Shown: piece by piece, positions 34,213 to 43,052 of the stretch
How the letters are laid out: the number at the start of each line of letters is the position of its first letter
Position numbering within the stretch: position 1 is the first letter of the stretch
Position numbers and translations under genes: made by a program
Origin: Neorhizobium populisoli
Lineage (GTDB): Bacteria > Pseudomonadota > Alphaproteobacteria > Rhizobiales > Rhizobiaceae
Direction: 5' to 3'
Assembly (NCBI RefSeq): GCF_019430945.1
Contig: NZ_JAHYCB010000001.1
Coordinates: 372,001-436,000 of the forward strand
Length of the DNA stretch: 64,000 nt
The notes under the pieces: model-generated
What the model was told of the DNA's origin: nothing
Database searches by the model: none
The model's input: only the letters and a program-made list of their open reading frames with translations

Positions 34213-35250
34213 ATGACCTCCCATTCCTCCGTCCTCGACGTAATCGGCGATACGCCGCTTATCCGACTGAAGGGCGCTTCCGAAGCGACCGGCTGCGAAA
34301 TCCTCGGCAAGGCCGAATTCCTCAATCCCGGACAGTCGGTCAAGGACCGTGCCGCGCTCTTCATCATCCGCGATGCCGAAAAGAAGGGCCTGCTCCGCCC
34401 GGGCGGCGTGATCGTCGAAGGCACGGCCGGCAATACCGGCATCGGCCTGACGCTGGTGGCCAAGGCGCTCGGCTACCGCACCGTCATCGTCATTCCGGAA
34501 ACCCAGAGCCAGGAAAAGAAGGATGCGCTGAAACTGCTCGGCGCCGAACTGGTCGAGGTTCCGGCGGTTCCCTACAAGAACCCCAACAACTATGTAAAGA
34601 TTTCGGGACGCCTCGCCGAGGAACTGGCGAAGACCGAGCCTGCGGGCGCCATCTGGGCGAACCAGTTTGACAACGTCGCCAACCGCGAAGCACATATAGA
34701 GACTACGGCTCCGGAAATCTGGGAACAGACCGGCGGCAAGGTTGACGGTTTCATCTGCGCCGTCGGCTCGGGCGGCACGCTTGCCGGCGTCGCGATGGGG
34801 CTGAAGGCCAGGAACGCCGCGATCAAGATCGGCATTGCCGATCCGGAAGGTGCGGCGCTCTACGACTACTACGCCCATGGCGAATTCAAGTCGGACGGCA
34901 ATTCGATCACCGAAGGCATCGGTCAGGGCCGCATCACCGCCAATCTCGAAGGCTTTACGCCGGATTTCGCCTACAAGATCCCGGATGCGGAAGCCCTGCC
35001 CTACATTTTCGATCTCGTTGAACATGAGGGCCTGTGCCTCGGCGGCTCGACCGGCATCAACATTGCCGGTGCTGTCCGCCTCGCCAAGGATCTCGGCCCC
35101 GGCCACACGGTCGTGACGATACTCTGCGACTACGGCAACCGCTACCAGTCGAAGCTCTTCAACCCGGACTTCCTGAAGTCGAAGGGCTTGCCGGTGCCAG
35201 GTTGGCTGACGCAGAAACGCAATATCGAAATCCCTTTCCAGACTCCGTGA
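34213..35250 (+). CDS. cysK: Cysteine synthase A (O-acetylserine sulfhydrylase), long form
   Basis: PLP enzyme joining O-acetylserine and sulfide to cysteine. 345 residues from ATG 34213 (MTSHSSVLDVIGDTPLIRLK). The PLP lysine lies in NPGQSVKDRAA, the substrate loop is EGTAGNTGIG, and the phosphate loop is AVGSGGTLAG. EGTAGN in place of the usual SxTSGN-type loop and the extra C-terminal length are typical of a long alphaproteobacterial subgroup; strict substrate choice cannot be fixed by eye. It is followed by alaX and sseA in one orientation. Confidence 0.88.
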   Translation: MTSHSSVLDVIGDTPLIRLKGASEATGCEILGKAEFLNPGQSVKDRAALFIIRDAEKKGLLRPGGVIVEGTAGNTGIGLTLVAKALGYRTVIVIPETQSQEKKDALKLLGAELVEVPAVPYKNPNNYVKISGRLAEELAKTEPAGAIWANQFDNVANREAHIETTAPEIWEQTGGKVDGFICAVGSGGTLAGVAMGLKARNAAIKIGIADPEGAALYDYYAHGEFKSDGNSITEGIGQGRITANLEGFTPDFAYKIPDAEALPYIFDLVEHEGLCLGGSTGINIAGAVRLAKDLGPGHTVVTILCDYGNRYQSKLFNPDFLKSKGLPVPGWLTQKRNIEIPFQTP

Positions 35251-35288
35251 CTGGCCAGACAGCATAATTGCAGAAAACAGAGTGATCC

Positions 35289-36026
35289 ATGCCCGTTGAA
35301 GCCCTCTACCGCGACGACTTCTATCTTTCGACAGCCGAAGCGGTGGTGACGGCCGTCCATGAGGACGGTGGCATCGAGCTGGATCGCACCTGCTTTTACG
35401 CGACGTCCGGTGGCCAACCGGGCGATACCGGTTTTCTCGAGCGGGCCGACGGGTCAAAGATCGCGCTCGGCCAAACCAAGCACGGCGCCACCAAGGATAT
35501 TGTCATCCACGTGCCGCTCGAGGACCAGGCACAACCGAGCGTCGGCGAGAAGCTGGTCATGCATATCGACTGGGCACGCCGCTACAAGCTGATGCGCATG
35601 CACACCGCCTGCCATCTGCTGTCCGTCGTCTGCCAGTACCCGATCACCGGTGCTGCCGTCGGCGAGGACGAATCGCGCGTCGATTTCGACATGACCGACA
35701 CGATCGACAAGGATGACGTGACGGCGAAGCTGATGGAACTGGTGAACCAGAACCATCCGGTCTATCTCCAATGGATTACCGACGAAGAACTTGCCGCCAA
35801 TCCCGGCATCGTCAAGTCGAAAAACGTGCGTCCGCCTGTGGGGCTCGGCCGGGTAAGCCTCGTCTGCATAGGCGAAAACTCCAGCGTTGACAGCCAGCCC
35901 TGCGGCGGCACACATGTCTCGGAAACGCAGGAGGTCGGTGCGATTCACATCGCCAAGATCGAGAAGAAGGGCAAGGAAAACCGCCGGTTCCGGATCAAGT
36001 TCGGCGAACCCGTGGCGGAAGCCTGA
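35289..36026 (+). CDS. Alanyl-tRNA editing protein (AlaX)
   Basis: A 245-residue trans-editing hydrolase that clears Ser- or Gly-mischarged tRNA-Ala. It lacks the synthetase core and has both halves of the zinc site: HTACHLLSVV (HxxxH) and QPCGGTHV (CxxxH). FYATSGGQPGDTGFL is the N-terminal glycine-rich AlaX motif. It begins 38 bases after the cysteine synthase gene and precedes sseA, so cotranscription is likely. Confidence 0.92.
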   Translation: MPVEALYRDDFYLSTAEAVVTAVHEDGGIELDRTCFYATSGGQPGDTGFLERADGSKIALGQTKHGATKDIVIHVPLEDQAQPSVGEKLVMHIDWARRYKLMRMHTACHLLSVVCQYPITGAAVGEDESRVDFDMTDTIDKDDVTAKLMELVNQNHPVYLQWITDEELAANPGIVKSKNVRPPVGLGRVSLVCIGENSSVDSQPCGGTHVSETQEVGAIHIAKIEKKGKENRRFRIKFGEPVAEA

Positions 36027-36101
36027 TAGCGTCAAATCAAGAAGACAGAGCGGCTCTTGCGCGTCTTTCGAACGCGCGGCGCTCTCAAGGGAGACATGAA
36101 T

Positions 36102-36968
36102 ATGAGCGAGACCAGCCGTTTCGTCGTTTCGTCCGAATGGCTTCACGCCGAGCTCGGCAGCCCGGACCTGAAGATCCTCGACGCTTCCTTCTATCTGCCG
36201 GCGCAGAACCGCAATGCGGATGCGGAATATGCCGCGGGCCACATTCCGGGTGCGATCCGTTTCGACCATGACAAGGTTGCCGATCACTCCACCGGCCTGC
36301 CGCATATGGTTCCGACCCCGGACGTGTTTGCCGATGCTGTCGGCCTGATGGGCATTTCGGAAAACGACCGCATCGTCGTTTATGACGGCCCGGGCATTTT
36401 TTCGGCGCCGCGCGGCTGGTGGCTGTTCCGCATCATGGGCGCCAGACAGGTCTTCGTCCTCGACGGCGGCATTGACGGCTGGAAGGCAGAAGGACGGCGG
36501 CTCGAAACCGACATCCCCTCGCCGACACCCGTTTCCTTCAATACCGATTTTCAGGTCGAAAAGGTCATCGATTTCCAGAGCATGTTGTCGATCGTCAGCG
36601 ACAGCACGCGGCAGATCGCCGATGCGCGTCCGGGTGGCCGTTTCACCGGCACCGAGCCGGAACCGCGTGCCGGCATGCGTTCCGGTCATATGCCGGGCGC
36701 GGTCAGCCTTCCGTCCGGCACCTTCTCGGTCAACGGCAAGCTGCGTCCACTCTCTGAACTGCGCCAGGCGATCGAAGATGCCGGTATCGATTTCGGCCAG
36801 CCGGTGGTGACGAGCTGCGGCTCAGGCATTACCGCCGCGATCATCACGCTGGCGCTTGAATCGCTCGGCCACGAGGATAACGCGCTTTACGACGGCTCGT
36901 GGACGGAATGGGGAAGCCGGCAGGATACGCCGGTCGTCACCGGCCCCTCTTCCCCGAACGCGGCCTGA
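36102..36968 (+). CDS. sseA: 3-Mercaptopyruvate sulfurtransferase
   Basis: A 288-residue tandem rhodanese protein. Domain 1 (about 8-135) is catalytically silent; domain 2 (about 155-280) has C239 in SCGSGITAA, the CGSG(I/V)T loop typical of mercaptopyruvate rather than thiosulfate enzymes. The ATG at 36102 has GGGAG at 8 bases; the ATG at 36096 is too close to it. It transfers sulfur from 3-mercaptopyruvate, fitting the cysteine synthase gene two genes upstream. The GNAT gene starts four bases after its stop. Confidence 0.92.
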   Translation: MSETSRFVVSSEWLHAELGSPDLKILDASFYLPAQNRNADAEYAAGHIPGAIRFDHDKVADHSTGLPHMVPTPDVFADAVGLMGISENDRIVVYDGPGIFSAPRGWWLFRIMGARQVFVLDGGIDGWKAEGRRLETDIPSPTPVSFNTDFQVEKVIDFQSMLSIVSDSTRQIADARPGGRFTGTEPEPRAGMRSGHMPGAVSLPSGTFSVNGKLRPLSELRQAIEDAGIDFGQPVVTSCGSGITAAIITLALESLGHEDNALYDGSWTEWGSRQDTPVVTGPSSPNAA

Positions 36969-36972
36969 TCTC

Positions 36973-37527
36973 ATGGCGAAAAAGCCTCCGCTCAAGGCTC
37001 ACGTCACCCAGCTGGAAATGACCGCGCCGCCCAAGGCGAGCCTTCCGGTGCCTGTCAACATCCAGACGGCGATCATCCGCGCACCGGAAATCCCGCTGCA
37101 TTATTACCGCTATCTCTACCGGCAGGTCGGCAAGCGCTGGCACTGGTACAAGCGGTTGAGATTGAGCGACGAGGAACTGGCCAAGACCATTCACGATCCG
37201 CGCGTTTCGGTGACCGTGCTTTACGTCAACGGCGCGCCGGCCGGGTTCTTCGAGTTGCTGCAGGAGAGCGAAGACACCGTCGAACTCTCCTATTTCGGAC
37301 TGTTCGAACGCGCGATCGGGCTCGGCATCGGCAAATGGTTCCTGCTGCAGGCGCTTTACGCCGCCTGGCAGAGCAATCCGAAAAAGGTGACGGTCACCAC
37401 CAATACGCTCGATCACCCGCGCGCCCTGCAGCTTTACCAGATGATGGGCTTCTCGCCTGTGTCGACCTACGAGGCGCTGGTACCGCCGATGACCGATGCG
37501 GAACTTCTCAAGGCGCTGGACGGCTAA
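36973..37527 (+). CDS. GNAT-family N-acetyltransferase
   Basis: 184 residues from ATG 36973 (MAKKPPLKAHVTQLEM). The acetyl-CoA core reads VLYVNGAPAGFFELLQ, ELSYFGLFERAIGLGIGKWF (pyrophosphate loop GLGIGKW) and TNTLDHPRALQLYQMMGFSP. It belongs to a rhizobial GNAT group of unknown substrate. It starts four bases after sseA, so probably translationally coupled to it. Confidence 0.88.
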   Translation: MAKKPPLKAHVTQLEMTAPPKASLPVPVNIQTAIIRAPEIPLHYYRYLYRQVGKRWHWYKRLRLSDEELAKTIHDPRVSVTVLYVNGAPAGFFELLQESEDTVELSYFGLFERAIGLGIGKWFLLQALYAAWQSNPKKVTVTTNTLDHPRALQLYQMMGFSPVSTYEALVPPMTDAELLKALDG

Positions 37528-37606
37528 TTCTTGTGGACAGCGATCAACAATAACTGATCGGCGCGGGCTTGCTGCGCGCCGATGCCGGTCATAGAACCGT
37601 CACACG

Positions 37607-38260
37607 ATGAATACGCAAGCCTTTCCGCGGCCGTTCGCCGCCAAAATCCTCAAAATCCTTTCCATTCTGCTGATCGTCATCGGCTTTCCACTCGGCATGG
37701 CTCTGCCGGGCTGGTGGGGTTGGGAAAACCAGCCCGTCGAGAATACCCAGGCCGCGATGCTGATCTTCGGCCTGATCCACGCCGTCGTGCTGTATCGCCG
37801 TGCCGACGAGCGGTCGAAATGGCTCTGGCTTGCCGGCATTCCGCTGTGGTTCGTGCTGATCGCCCGCGAGTTCAGTTTCGGCGCGGTTTTCCTGCCGCCG
37901 ACGGGCATGTCGGCGCATGGACCGGCCTTCTCGGTCAACCATCTTCCCTACAAGCCGATCATCACGCCGGTCGTGTTGCTGCTGATCGCCTTCAGCATCG
38001 GCATCATCGTCTGGAAGCGGCTGGCAGAACTCGGTCTCCAGCTTTTGCGCCAAGGCCGGGCGCCGTGGTTCTCGCTGGGGCTGGTGACCTTCGCGATGAT
38101 CGTGTCCAGCATTGCGGAAGGCAATCTCGGTTTCCGGCTGCCGATCGACAAGGATTCGGCACAGAATGTCGAGGAGATCATCGAACTCGGCGCTTATCTG
38201 GCGCTCTGGGCGGCACAGTTCGAAATATTTGCGGCGTTCGAATTCGACAGGCGCAGATAG
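37607..38260 (+). CDS. Integral membrane protein of unknown function
   Basis: 217 residues with about six hydrophobic segments (for example ILKILSILLIVIGFPLGMAL, WLWLAGIPLWFVLIAREFSF, IITPVVLLLIAFSIGIIVWK, LGLVTFAMIVSSIAEG). The C-terminus is charged (EFDRRR). No family is recognised. The conserved-looking IAREFSFG and IEELGAYL-like acidic helix near the end might be functional. It is separated from the GNAT gene by 79 bases. Confidence 0.75.
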   Translation: MNTQAFPRPFAAKILKILSILLIVIGFPLGMALPGWWGWENQPVENTQAAMLIFGLIHAVVLYRRADERSKWLWLAGIPLWFVLIAREFSFGAVFLPPTGMSAHGPAFSVNHLPYKPIITPVVLLLIAFSIGIIVWKRLAELGLQLLRQGRAPWFSLGLVTFAMIVSSIAEGNLGFRLPIDKDSAQNVEEIIELGAYLALWAAQFEIFAAFEFDRRR

Positions 38261-38329
38261 CGCAAGTATCGGGTGGCTGCGCCCCTGCTTTGCGCGCATC
38301 TCTTCTGCAGAAACAGAGGAGATCCACCC

Positions 38330-38833
38330 ATGACCATCGCTTTCATCGCCCTGCCCACCTCGGATGTCGAACATCTTCGCAACGGTGGCGCCGACGCTTA
38401 TGGAAGACTGCCGGAAACCAGGGTTTCGAACGGCCCGGGATATCCCTGCCGCCATTGCCTGAAGAATATCGATGCCGGCGAGGATGTGCTGGTGTTGGCC
38501 TACCGCCCCTTCCCCGAACTTCAGCCCTATGCGGAAACCGGGCCGATCTTCCTGCACAAGACGGATTGCCGTCGTTATGCGGCGGAAGAGATCCTGCCGC
38601 CGGTCCTGTCGAGCCCGGAATATATCGTGCGCGGCTACGGCGCGGACGACCGGATCGTTTACGGCAGCGGCGCGGTGACATTGACCGAGAAGATTGCGGC
38701 CCGCGCCGAGGAGCTGCTTGCCCGGGCGGATATCGCCTATGTGCATGTCCGCTCGGCCCGCAACAATTGCTACCAGTGCCGGATCGACAAGGTGGAAGCT
38801 CCGGTGTTTGCCGAAGCAGCCCTGGCGATCTGA
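38330..38833 (+). CDS. DUF1203 protein
   Basis: A 167-residue cytoplasmic protein matching DUF1203: a central YPCRHCLKNIDAGEDVLVLA with a CxxC, GPIFLHKTDCRRY, and a C-terminal SARNNCYQCRIDK with a second CxxC. The cysteine and histidine pattern suggests metal binding, which is inference. The ATG at 38330 has AGAGGAGA upstream. Confidence 0.88.
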   Translation: MTIAFIALPTSDVEHLRNGGADAYGRLPETRVSNGPGYPCRHCLKNIDAGEDVLVLAYRPFPELQPYAETGPIFLHKTDCRRYAAEEILPPVLSSPEYIVRGYGADDRIVYGSGAVTLTEKIAARAEELLARADIAYVHVRSARNNCYQCRIDKVEAPVFAEAALAI

Positions 38834-38855
38834 AAACAAGAGCTAATCTGAACGC

Positions 38856-38889
38856 AAAAGCGCACCGGCTTGTCGCCGGTGCGCTTTTT
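38856..38889. terminator. Bidirectional terminator between the DUF1203 and PadR genes
   Basis: AAAAGCGCACCGGC pairs perfectly with GCCGGTGCGCTTTTT around TTGTC, giving a T-run on both strands between convergent genes. Confidence 0.92.
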
Positions 38890-38908
38890 GAGCTGAGGCT
38901 GGAGGCCC

Positions 38909-39583
38909 TCAGTTCTGGCTGTTTTCCCGCTCCAGCTGCTCGGCGAAATCGAGAAGCTGGCGGACGATCTCGCCACCCTTCTTCTCGTCTTCTTCCAGCT
39001 TGCGGGCGATCACCTCGCGAAGATTGAAGAAGGCCGCATCGACGCTGCGCGGCAGGTCCGGACCGTGGTCGCGGCCACGCTCGTGGCGCTCCTGCTTCTG
39101 CTTTATGCGCTCGGCGAACTGCGAGAGCCGGTCGAGGATGGTCGCCGCAAAGCTGCGGTTTTCCTCAAGATACTTCCGGCCTTCTTCGGTGATCGCGTAA
39201 CGCTTCTTGTTGCCGTCGGCTTCGGCTGTCACATAGCCCGCTTCTTCGAGATAGGTGAGCGTCGGATAGATGACGCCGGGGCTCGGCGCATAGAAGCCGT
39301 AGGTCAGGTCTTCGATGTGCTTGATGATCTCGTAGCCGTGGCGCGGCTCCTTCTCGATCAGGGCCAGCACGACAAGGCGAAGATCGCCCTGCATCAGGAA
39401 ACGACCGATCCGGCCGTCGCCGTCATCGCCGAAGCCGCGACCATCACGTCCGCCGCGGCCACCGAAGCCACGACCGAAACCGCCGCCGAACGGGCCGCCA
39501 CGGGCGGCAAACATTTCCTCGAAGCCACGACGGCTATTACGCTCGCCACAACCATGGCGGCCTTCAAATTTGTGTCCAAACAT
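38909..39583 (-). CDS. PadR-family transcriptional regulator with Gly/Arg-rich N-terminus
   Basis: 224 residues. Residues about 25-58 are Gly/Arg/Phe-rich (GGPFGGGFGRGFGGRGGRDG), followed by the PadR winged helix (GDLRLVVLALIEKEPRHGYE, APSPGVIYPTLTYLEEAGYV) and a C-terminal coiled coil for dimerisation (LSQFAERIKQKQERHERG). PadR proteins are usually repressors released by small aromatic ligands or stress. Two copies of a GATATATC operator lie directly upstream and indicate autoregulation. Confidence 0.92.
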   Translation of the reverse strand: MFGHKFEGRHGCGERNSRRGFEEMFAARGGPFGGGFGRGFGGRGGRDGRGFGDDGDGRIGRFLMQGDLRLVVLALIEKEPRHGYEIIKHIEDLTYGFYAPSPGVIYPTLTYLEEAGYVTAEADGNKKRYAITEEGRKYLEENRSFAATILDRLSQFAERIKQKQERHERGRDHGPDLPRSVDAAFFNLREVIARKLEEDEKKGGEIVRQLLDFAEQLERENSQN

Positions 39584-39604
39584 TTTTGTCTCCTCAGACT
39601 GTCT

Positions 39605-39664
39605 TTCGATATATCTAAAGATAGTCGAAGAAACTGCTTCGTCAAGATGTTCGATATATCTAAA
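39605..39664. promoter_or_regulatory. Two copies of a PadR-type operator
   Basis: TTCGATATATCTAAA occurs exactly twice, at 39605-39619 and 39650-39664, 45 bases apart. The core TAGATATATCGA is a near-perfect palindrome, and the first copy runs into a second palindrome, TATCTAAAGATA. The first copy ends up 22 bases upstream of the padR start, where a repressor would block transcription. Confidence 0.75.
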
Positions 39665-39781
39665 TCATATCTTTTTAAAACCAAGCGACAACGCATAATG
39701 CAATCCACGATTGCTTACGGTTAGTTTACACCTTTGCGGATTTTCCTATGAATCCCCTATTATCAGAACGGGGGATTCCGA

Positions 39782-40453
39782 ATGAAATTAAGCTCTATAT
39801 TGGCTGTTACGTCGATACTCGTCGTCTGCAACGGTTGTGAAACATCCGATCCATTCCCTCCTGAGAATATACTCATTTCACGGACAGCTGCGAGCAAGGC
39901 TCTCGGCAGTGGCGCCATTTACACAAATCTGGTGCCGGGAAAGACATTCACCCCAGGGCGGATTTTTCACGTCAAACCAAACGGGGAAGTGTTCGGGATC
40001 TGCGAAGACGACTTTAAGAAGCAGACGAGCCTTCAAACGCTAAAACCAGAGACTACAAACTTTTCAAACAAAATTGTCGAAGACAATATTAGGGGCAGCA
40101 TTCATGCCGATGTTATAGGACTTCGTGCAGGCTTCCCTTATAAGAAAATTAAAGTCACGGGTTACAAGATCGACGAGGTGAAGGCAGCTACGGGCGATGG
40201 AGATACAGCAGCGTATATCCTTGCCAATCTGGCACGCAAATGCCGTAGTGAGGTATTGCCTCGAAACAGGCCCTATTATGTGGTCACCGCAGTCGCAACG
40301 GCGGACAAGGTCGATGTCACGGAACAGTCGCTCCTGTCTATCGACAAGAGCGCCAGCATATTCAGCTTCGAACTTGGGAAGGAAGTGTCCACCTATGGCG
40401 AAAGTGACGTGATATTCGGCATCAAGGGACGCAAGGTGTCGAAGCCGAACTGA
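39782..40453 (+). CDS. Secreted or lipoprotein-like hypothetical protein, atypical composition
   Basis: 223 residues. The N-terminus MKLSSILAVTSILVVCNGCE is a signal peptide ending in a Cys that could be lipidated, although the lipobox (CNGC) is imperfect. The rest is soluble with no recognised domain. Base composition is clearly more AT-rich than the neighbours and codon use differs, which suggests recent acquisition. It is monocistronic, with its own hairpin terminator. Confidence 0.7.
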   Translation: MKLSSILAVTSILVVCNGCETSDPFPPENILISRTAASKALGSGAIYTNLVPGKTFTPGRIFHVKPNGEVFGICEDDFKKQTSLQTLKPETTNFSNKIVEDNIRGSIHADVIGLRAGFPYKKIKVTGYKIDEVKAATGDGDTAAYILANLARKCRSEVLPRNRPYYVVTAVATADKVDVTEQSLLSIDKSASIFSFELGKEVSTYGESDVIFGIKGRKVSKPN

Positions 40454-40454
40454 C

Positions 40455-40483
40455 GAAGATGGCCCTCCGGCCATCTTCTTTTC
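40455..40483. terminator. Bidirectional terminator between the lipoprotein-like gene and ald
   Basis: GAAGATGGCC pairs perfectly with GGCCATCTTC around a 4-base loop and is followed by TTTTC; ald ends 8 bases later on the opposite strand. Confidence 0.88.
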
Positions 40484-40490
40484 ATTCAAA

Positions 40491-41609
40491 TCAGGCCACG
40501 TTCAGCAAGCTCTCCGGCGCGAATGCCTCATAGCCCAGAGCTTCCGCAACCGGCCGATTGGTGACGCGGCCCTTGTGGACGTTGAGGCCGTTGCGCAGGT
40601 GCTTGTCTTCCGCAATCGCCCGCAGGCCGCGGTCGGCGAGTGCCAGACCGTGCTGCAGGGTCGCGTTGTTCAGCGCATGTGCGGAGGTGACCGGCACGGC
40701 GCCAGGCATGTTGGCGACGCAATAATGCACGATGCCGTCGACTTCATAGGTGGGCTCGGAATGCGTCGTCGCATGCGAGGTCTCGAAGCAACCGCCCTGG
40801 TCGATCGCGACGTCGACCATGACCGCGCCCTGCTTCATGCCCGACAGCATTTCACGGCTCACTAATTTCGGCGCGGCGGCACCCGGGATCAGCACGGCGC
40901 CGATGACGAGATCGGCGGAGAAGACTTCTTCTTCCAGCGCGTCGATCGTCGAATAACGGGTGTGGACACGGCCGTTGAAGATATCGTCGAGCTGGCGCAG
41001 GCGCGGCAGCGAGCGGTCGATGATGGAGACGTCAGCGCCGAGGCCGACTGCCATGCGAGCCGCATGCAGGCCGACGACACCGCCGCCGATAACGGCAACC
41101 TTGGCCGGCAGAACGCCCGGAACGCCGCCGAGCAGGATGCCACGGCCGCCATGTGCCTTCTGGAGCGCGGTCGCGCCGGCCTGGATGGCAAGGCGTCCGG
41201 CAACTTCCGACATCGGTGCCAGCAGCGGCAGGCCGCCGCGCTCGTCGGTGACGGTCTCATAGGCGACAGCGGTAACGCCTGAGGCGAGAAGGCCCTTGGT
41301 CTGTTCCGGATCCGGAGCAAGGTGAAGATAGGTGTAAAGAAGCTGGCCTTCGCGCAGTTGCGCCCACTCGGCCGGCTGCGGTTCCTTGACCTTCACGACC
41401 ATGTCGGACTTCTCGAAGATTTCCTTGGCCGAACCGACGATCCTGGCGCCGGCGGCGATATAGGCGGCATCATCGGCACCGATGCCGGCGCCAGCCTTGG
41501 TCTCGATCAGGACCTCGTGGCCGTGGGCCACATATTCACGCACCGCGCCGGGCGTCAGGCCCACACGGTATTCATGGTTTTTGATTTCCTTCGGGCATCC
41601 GACACGCAT
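40491..41609 (-). CDS. ald: Alanine dehydrogenase
   Basis: A 372-residue NAD-dependent enzyme interconverting alanine and pyruvate plus ammonium. [20 protein letters not shown] is the conserved start; catalytic residues are in [14 protein letters not shown] (Lys/His region); the NAD loop is [34 protein letters not shown] completes the site. It is divergent from an Lrp-type regulator, the classic AldR arrangement, with candidate operators between them. Confidence 0.96.
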   Translation of the reverse strand: MRVGCPKEIKNHEYRVGLTPGAVREYVAHGHEVLIETKAGAGIGADDAAYIAAGARIVGSAKEIFEKSDMVVKVKEPQPAEWAQLREGQLLYTYLHLAPDPEQTKGLLASGVTAVAYETVTDERGGLPLLAPMSEVAGRLAIQAGATALQKAHGGRGILLGGVPGVLPAKVAVIGGGVVGLHAARMAVGLGADVSIIDRSLPRLRQLDDIFNGRVHTRYSTIDALEEEVFSADLVIGAVLIPGAAAPKLVSREMLSGMKQGAVMVDVAIDQGGCFETSHATTHSEPTYEVDGIVHYCVANMPGAVPVTSAHALNNATLQHGLALADRGLRAIAEDKHLRNGLNVHKGRVTNRPVAEALGYEAFAPESLLNVA

Positions 41610-41714
41610 TCAGCGTTCCTCTCAGTTGCGGCTTTCGCCAGTCAATGTTCCCGCCGATAGAAAAGCAGAGAATCGATTGCATGTCCTTGCGAAGAGGAAT
41701 TGCCGAAAAGCGAG

Positions 41715-41759
41715 TTTTCGAAGATTATTGCGTCATCTTGAAAATTTTCGAAGGATCAT
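41715..41759. promoter_or_regulatory. Direct repeats between ald and the Lrp-type regulator
   Basis: TTTTCGAAGATTAT (41715-41728) and TTTTCGAAGGATCAT (41745-41759) are 30 bases apart, three helical turns, as expected for an Lrp-family octamer. The second copy includes the regulator's own ribosome site (AAGGA), so binding could also block its translation start region. Confidence 0.55.
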
Positions 41760-41762
41760 CGA

Positions 41763-42224
41763 ATGAGCAACCTGGATGCCATTGATCTTGCGATCATGCG
41801 GACATTGCAGGACGACGGCCGCATCTCCAATGCGGAGCTTGCAGAGCGGATAGGCCTGTCGCCTTCCGCCTGTTCGCGGCGGCTCGACATCCTCGAAAAG
41901 AACGGCACGATCAGCGGTTATCATGCGCGTCTTTCCAACAAGGCGCTCGACTACAAGATGATGGTGATCGTCCACATCTCGCTATCGGGCCAGTTCGCCA
42001 AGACGCTGACGGAATTCGAGGCGGCGGTGAAGCTCTGTCCGAACATTCTGGTCTGTTACCTGATGTCGGGCGAATACGATTATATCCTGCGCGTCGCAGC
42101 CAAGGATCTGGAAGACTACGAGCGCATCCACCGCGACTGGCTCTCCGCCCTGCCGCATGTGGTGAAGATCAATTCCAGCTTCGCGCTGCGCGAGATCATC
42201 GACCGGCCGAATGTGGGATTATGA
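41763..42224 (+). CDS. Lrp/AsnC-family regulator, probable activator of ald
   Basis: 153 residues: N-terminal helix-turn-helix (LAIMRTLQDDGRISNAELAE, RIGLSPSACSRRLDILEK) and C-terminal RAM/AsnC ligand-binding domain (YKMMVIVHISLSGQF, GEYDYILRVAAKDLEDYERI). Position opposite ald points to an alanine-responsive AldR-type activator. Its last 6 bases overlap the end of the convergent transporter gene. Confidence 0.92.
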   Translation: MSNLDAIDLAIMRTLQDDGRISNAELAERIGLSPSACSRRLDILEKNGTISGYHARLSNKALDYKMMVIVHISLSGQFAKTLTEFEAAVKLCPNILVCYLMSGEYDYILRVAAKDLEDYERIHRDWLSALPHVVKINSSFALREIIDRPNVGL

Positions 42225-43052
42225 AATGCCGATAAGGATCGCGCCGGCGGCGACCACGATACAGGCGGCGATGCGCTTTGCGGATAGCGTTTCGCCGAGG
42301 AAAAGCCGGCCGATCAGCACTGCGAAAACGACGCTGGTTTCGCGCAGCGCCGAGACCGGGCCGGCGGGCGCCATGGAATAGGCGATCAGCACCGCGCCAT
42401 AGGAAAGCAGCGAGACCATGCCGCCGGCGGATGCTTTCCAGGTTTCGCGTGCCCGCAGATCGATATGGATTGCGCCACGCATGGCGATGAATGTGATCCC
42501 CATCAGGATGCCGGGCAGCAGGAAAACCCAGGTGATGTATGCGGCAGTATTGCCCGAAAGCCGGATACCGATCGCATCGATCGTCGAATATCCGGCGATC
42601 GAGACGCCGGTTGCTAGCGCGAACCCCATGGAACTGACCGACGCCCTGCCCTTGCCGAGCGACAGAAGCATGATGCCGATGACCACGAGCAGAACGCCGG
42701 CCATGGTGAGCGGCAGCAGAACCTGCCCCATGAACAAGAGGCCGCCGAGGGTGACCAGAAGCGGCGCGCTGCCGCGGATGATCGGGTAGACCTGTCCCAA
42801 CTCGCCATGTCGGTAAGCGGCGACGAGAAGAAGGCCATAGACGATCTGGAAGAGCGCCGAGGCGGCAAGATAGGGCCAGGATGCCTGCGCCGGCAGTGGC
42901 AGGAACAAGGCCACCGGAACTGCCACGATGGTCATCGCCAATGTCATGACTGTCATGGTCCATAAACGGTCGGCGCCCGACCGCAGGAAGGCGTTCCAGC
43001 TGGCATGAAGAATGGCGGCACAGAGCGCCAGCATGACGACGAAAGTGCTCAT
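42219..43052 (-). CDS. EamA/DMT-family transporter
   Basis: 277 residues with ten predicted helices in two EamA repeats. The first (MSTFVVMLALCAAILHASWN) and second (SMGFALATGVSIAGYSTIDA) repeats each end in long helices such as VYPIIRGSAPLLVTLGGLLF and ALRETSVVFAVLIGRLFLGE. Exporter of amino acids or metabolites by family; substrate not predictable. It is convergent with the Lrp gene. Confidence 0.9.
   Translation of the reverse strand: MSTFVVMLALCAAILHASWNAFLRSGADRLWTMTVMTLAMTIVAVPVALFLPLPAQASWPYLAASALFQIVYGLLLVAAYRHGELGQVYPIIRGSAPLLVTLGGLLFMGQVLLPLTMAGVLLVVIGIMLLSLGKGRASVSSMGFALATGVSIAGYSTIDAIGIRLSGNTAAYITWVFLLPGILMGITFIAMRGAIHIDLRARETWKASAGGMVSLLSYGAVLIAYSMAPAGPVSALRETSVVFAVLIGRLFLGETLSAKRIAACIVVAAGAILIGIS

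Noticed and set aside
37582..39027. 481-codon plus-strand frame across the membrane-protein and DUF1203 genes
   Set aside because: Different frame from two genes with good ribosome sites and sensible products; Arg/Pro-rich and unlike any protein.
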